A DNA stretch of 7,023 nucleotides from contig JBGPND010000245.1 in the NCBI GenBank assembly GCA_041487355.1, positions 1-7,023 of the forward strand, written 5' to 3'. Below are positions 5,714-7,023 of this stretch, in pieces. Origin of the DNA: JAMXLO01 sp041487355 (GTDB lineage Bacteria > Pseudomonadota > Alphaproteobacteria > Acetobacterales > Acetobacteraceae). The translations under genes and the position numbers were made by a program. Under the pieces are notes generated by a model that did no database searches, was not told the DNA's origin, and worked only from the letters and a program-made list of their open reading frames with translations. Every line of letters begins with the position of its first letter. The first letter of the stretch is position 1.

Positions 5714-6676
5714 CTACGCGAAATGGCACGCCGCCTGCCGGCCATCCGCCAGCACACGCAATTCTGGCTCCTCTGCCGCACAGCGCGCCTCGGCGCGCGG
5801 ACAGCGGGTGCGGAAGCGGCAGCCGGTCGGCAGGTTGCCGGGACTTGGCGGCTCGCCCTCCAGCCAGAAATCCTCCGTGACGCGCCTGCCACCGACGACA
5901 GGCACCGCAGCCAGCAGCGACTGCGTATAGGGATGGCGCGGCGTGGCGAACACAGCTTCCGTCTCGCCGGTCTCCACCACCTTGCCGAGATACATCACCG
6001 CGATCCGATGCGACACCAGGCGCACCACCGCCAGATCGTGACTGATGAACAGATAGGTCAGATCGAAGCGCTCGCGCAGCTCGAGAAACAGCCGCAATAC
6101 TGTCGCCTGCACCGACACATCCAGGCCTGACGTTGGCTCATCCAGAATCACCAGGCTCGGCCGCAGCATCAGGATGCGTGCCAGGCCGACGCGGCGCTGC
6201 TGCCCGCCGCTGATCTCGTGCGGATACAGGTCGAGATGCCCCTCCGGCAGCCCCACCGCTGCCAGCACCTCGCGCACGCGCGCACGACGTTCGTCCGCCG
6301 ACAGCTTGGTGTGGATCACCAGCGGCTCCTCGAGCGCACGGCCGATCTTCCAGTGCGGATCGAGCGAGGCCCCAGGGTCCTGGTAGCAGTATTGCAACGT
6401 CCGCCGCAGCGCATGGCCCGCGCTCGGCGACAATGCGCCGATCTCGTTGCCCTCGAACCGGATCTCTCCGCTGCTCGCGCGATGGATGCCGACGATCGTC
6501 TTGCCCAACGTGGTCTTGCCGCAGCCGGACTCACCCACCACGCCGAGGATCTCGCCGCGCGCCACCGACAGCGACACGCCATCCACCGCGCGCAGCCAGC
6601 CGGTGCGCCTTCCCCACGCGTCGCGGATCGGAAAATGCATGTGCACGTCCCGCAGCGCCAGCACTGGTGCGTTCAT
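5714..6676 (-). CDS. ABC transporter ATP-binding protein, DppF/OppF-like
   Basis: This complete 320-residue cytoplasmic ATPase of a dipeptide/oligopeptide-type importer has all nucleotide-binding motifs. Walker A is GESGCGKTT (48-56), the Q-loop glutamine is Gln99 in YQDPGASLDP, the ABC signature is ISGGQQRR (155-162), Walker B is LVILDEPTSGLD (175-186) and the switch histidine is His213 in FISHDLAVV. The C-terminal oligopeptide/dipeptide extension has the PHPYTQSLLAAVP segment and four cysteines (286, 292, 299, 317) in the CxFxxRC..C..C pattern. That pattern has been linked to an iron-sulfur cluster in some Opp/Dpp ATPases (from memory). The ATG overlaps the stop of the upstream DppD-like gene as ATGA, so the two ATPases are co-translated and likely form the heterodimer. 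It converges on the solute-binding protein gene across a large inverted repeat. Membrane permease genes are not in the window and are probably upstream, beyond the right edge. Confidence 0.95.
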   Translation of the reverse strand: MNAPVLALRDVHMHFPIRDAWGRRTGWLRAVDGVSLSVARGEILGVVGESGCGKTTLGKTIVGIHRASSGEIRFEGNEIGALSPSAGHALRRTLQYCYQDPGASLDPHWKIGRALEEPLVIHTKLSADERRARVREVLAAVGLPEGHLDLYPHEISGGQQRRVGLARILMLRPSLVILDEPTSGLDVSVQATVLRLFLELRERFDLTYLFISHDLAVVRLVSHRIAVMYLGKVVETGETEAVFATPRHPYTQSLLAAVPVVGGRRVTEDFWLEGEPPSPGNLPTGCRFRTRCPRAEARCAAEEPELRVLADGRQAACHFA

Positions 6677-7023
6677 GCCGCCACGATACCGGCCGGCTGC
6701 AGATGCGGATGATGGCAGCGCACCTGGTGTCCCTGCTCGGGCTCATGCGCAACCGGATGGTCCGCGCGACAGGCGTCGCTGGCGCGCGGGCAACGCGGAT
6801 GGAAGCGGCAGCCGGACGGTGGCGACACCAGGCTCGGCACGTCGCCTGCGATGCCACGCAGCGCCGAACCGCTCGACGGCAGGCTGTCCAGCAGCAGGCG
6901 CGTATACGGCACCATCGGCGCGCGAAAGAAGTCAGCGATCGGCGCCGTCTCCAGCTCCTGGCCGGCGTACATCACCGTCACCCGGTCGCAGATTTCCCAC
7001 GCGGTGCCGAGGTCGTGCGTGGC
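6673..7023 (-). CDS. ABC transporter ATP-binding protein, DppD/OppD-like (C-terminal part, runs off right edge)
   Basis: The frame is open from the right edge and gives 116 residues. It starts at the switch-histidine segment THDLGTAWEICDRVTVMYAG, so the Walker A, signature and Walker B parts lie outside the window. It continues with FFRAPMVPYTRLLLDSLP, the Opp/Dpp extension, and the four-cysteine pattern SGCRFHPRCPRASDAC...VRCHHP. This matches the D-type partner of the DppF-like ATPase, whose ATG overlaps this gene's TGA by four bases. Internal GTG codons near 6981 could be mistaken for a start, but homology clearly continues upstream of them. It would energise import through a Dpp-type permease pair not seen here. 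Confidence 0.92.
   Translation of the reverse strand, partial: ATHDLGTAWEICDRVTVMYAGQELETAPIADFFRAPMVPYTRLLLDSLPSSGSALRGIAGDVPSLVSPPSGCRFHPRCPRASDACRADHPVAHEPEQGHQVRCHHPHLQPAGIVAA

Noticed and set aside
5486..6130. A 214-codon plus-strand frame spanning the end of the binding protein gene, the inverted repeat and the ATPase gene
   Set aside because: It overlaps three better supported features in other frames, and its translation in the middle is just the repeat.

Overview
This 7 kb window comes from a high-GC bacterium, most likely an alphaproteobacterium of the Rhodospirillales/Acetobacteraceae type. That placement is an inference from the strong G/C third-position bias, the Tat-exported family 5 binding protein, the gene families, and a GC-rich palindromic intergenic repeat whose translations resemble PNPPPLTRERG and SPAKRGRAREG. 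It looks like an accessory catabolic and uptake locus, with no rRNA, tRNA, CRISPR array or transposase gene.

Layout from left to right. (1) A minus-strand operon is read from about 2858 down to the left edge. It contains an MBL-fold metallo-hydrolase, an internally deleted endonuclease/exonuclease/phosphatase (EEP) gene remnant with a long GC-rich hairpin repeat at its 3' end, a luciferase-like (LLM) flavin oxidoreductase, and the N-terminal 249 codons of a molybdopterin S-/N-oxide reductase of the BisC/TorA/DMSO reductase family. The last two genes overlap by ATGA. (2) An 82-bp divergent intergenic region holds a candidate promoter for the MBL gene. (3) A plus-strand operon runs from 2941 to 5637. 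It encodes a split thiamine-diphosphate decarboxylase-like enzyme (a PYR-domain subunit and a PP-domain subunit, like sulfopyruvate/phosphonopyruvate decarboxylases), then a Tat-exported family 5 (peptide/nickel-type) solute-binding protein. (4) A perfect 27-bp inverted repeat lies between convergent genes. (5) A minus-strand pair of Opp/Dpp-type ABC ATPases follows: a complete DppF-like protein, and the last 116 residues of a DppD-like protein that runs off the right edge.

A working model, which is inference, is that the ABC system imports a small organic solute. Cytoplasmic enzymes (flavin oxidoreductase, molybdenum oxide reductase, ThDP decarboxylase, hydrolase) would then process it. The mix of a sulfopyruvate-decarboxylase-like enzyme, an S-oxide-reductase-like enzyme and an LLM oxidoreductase makes an organosulfur or related oxidised substrate plausible, but the sequence does not fix the substrate. 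The points most worth checking are the EEP gene decay, the repeat that splits the minus operon, and the altered metal-binding motif in the ThDP subunit.
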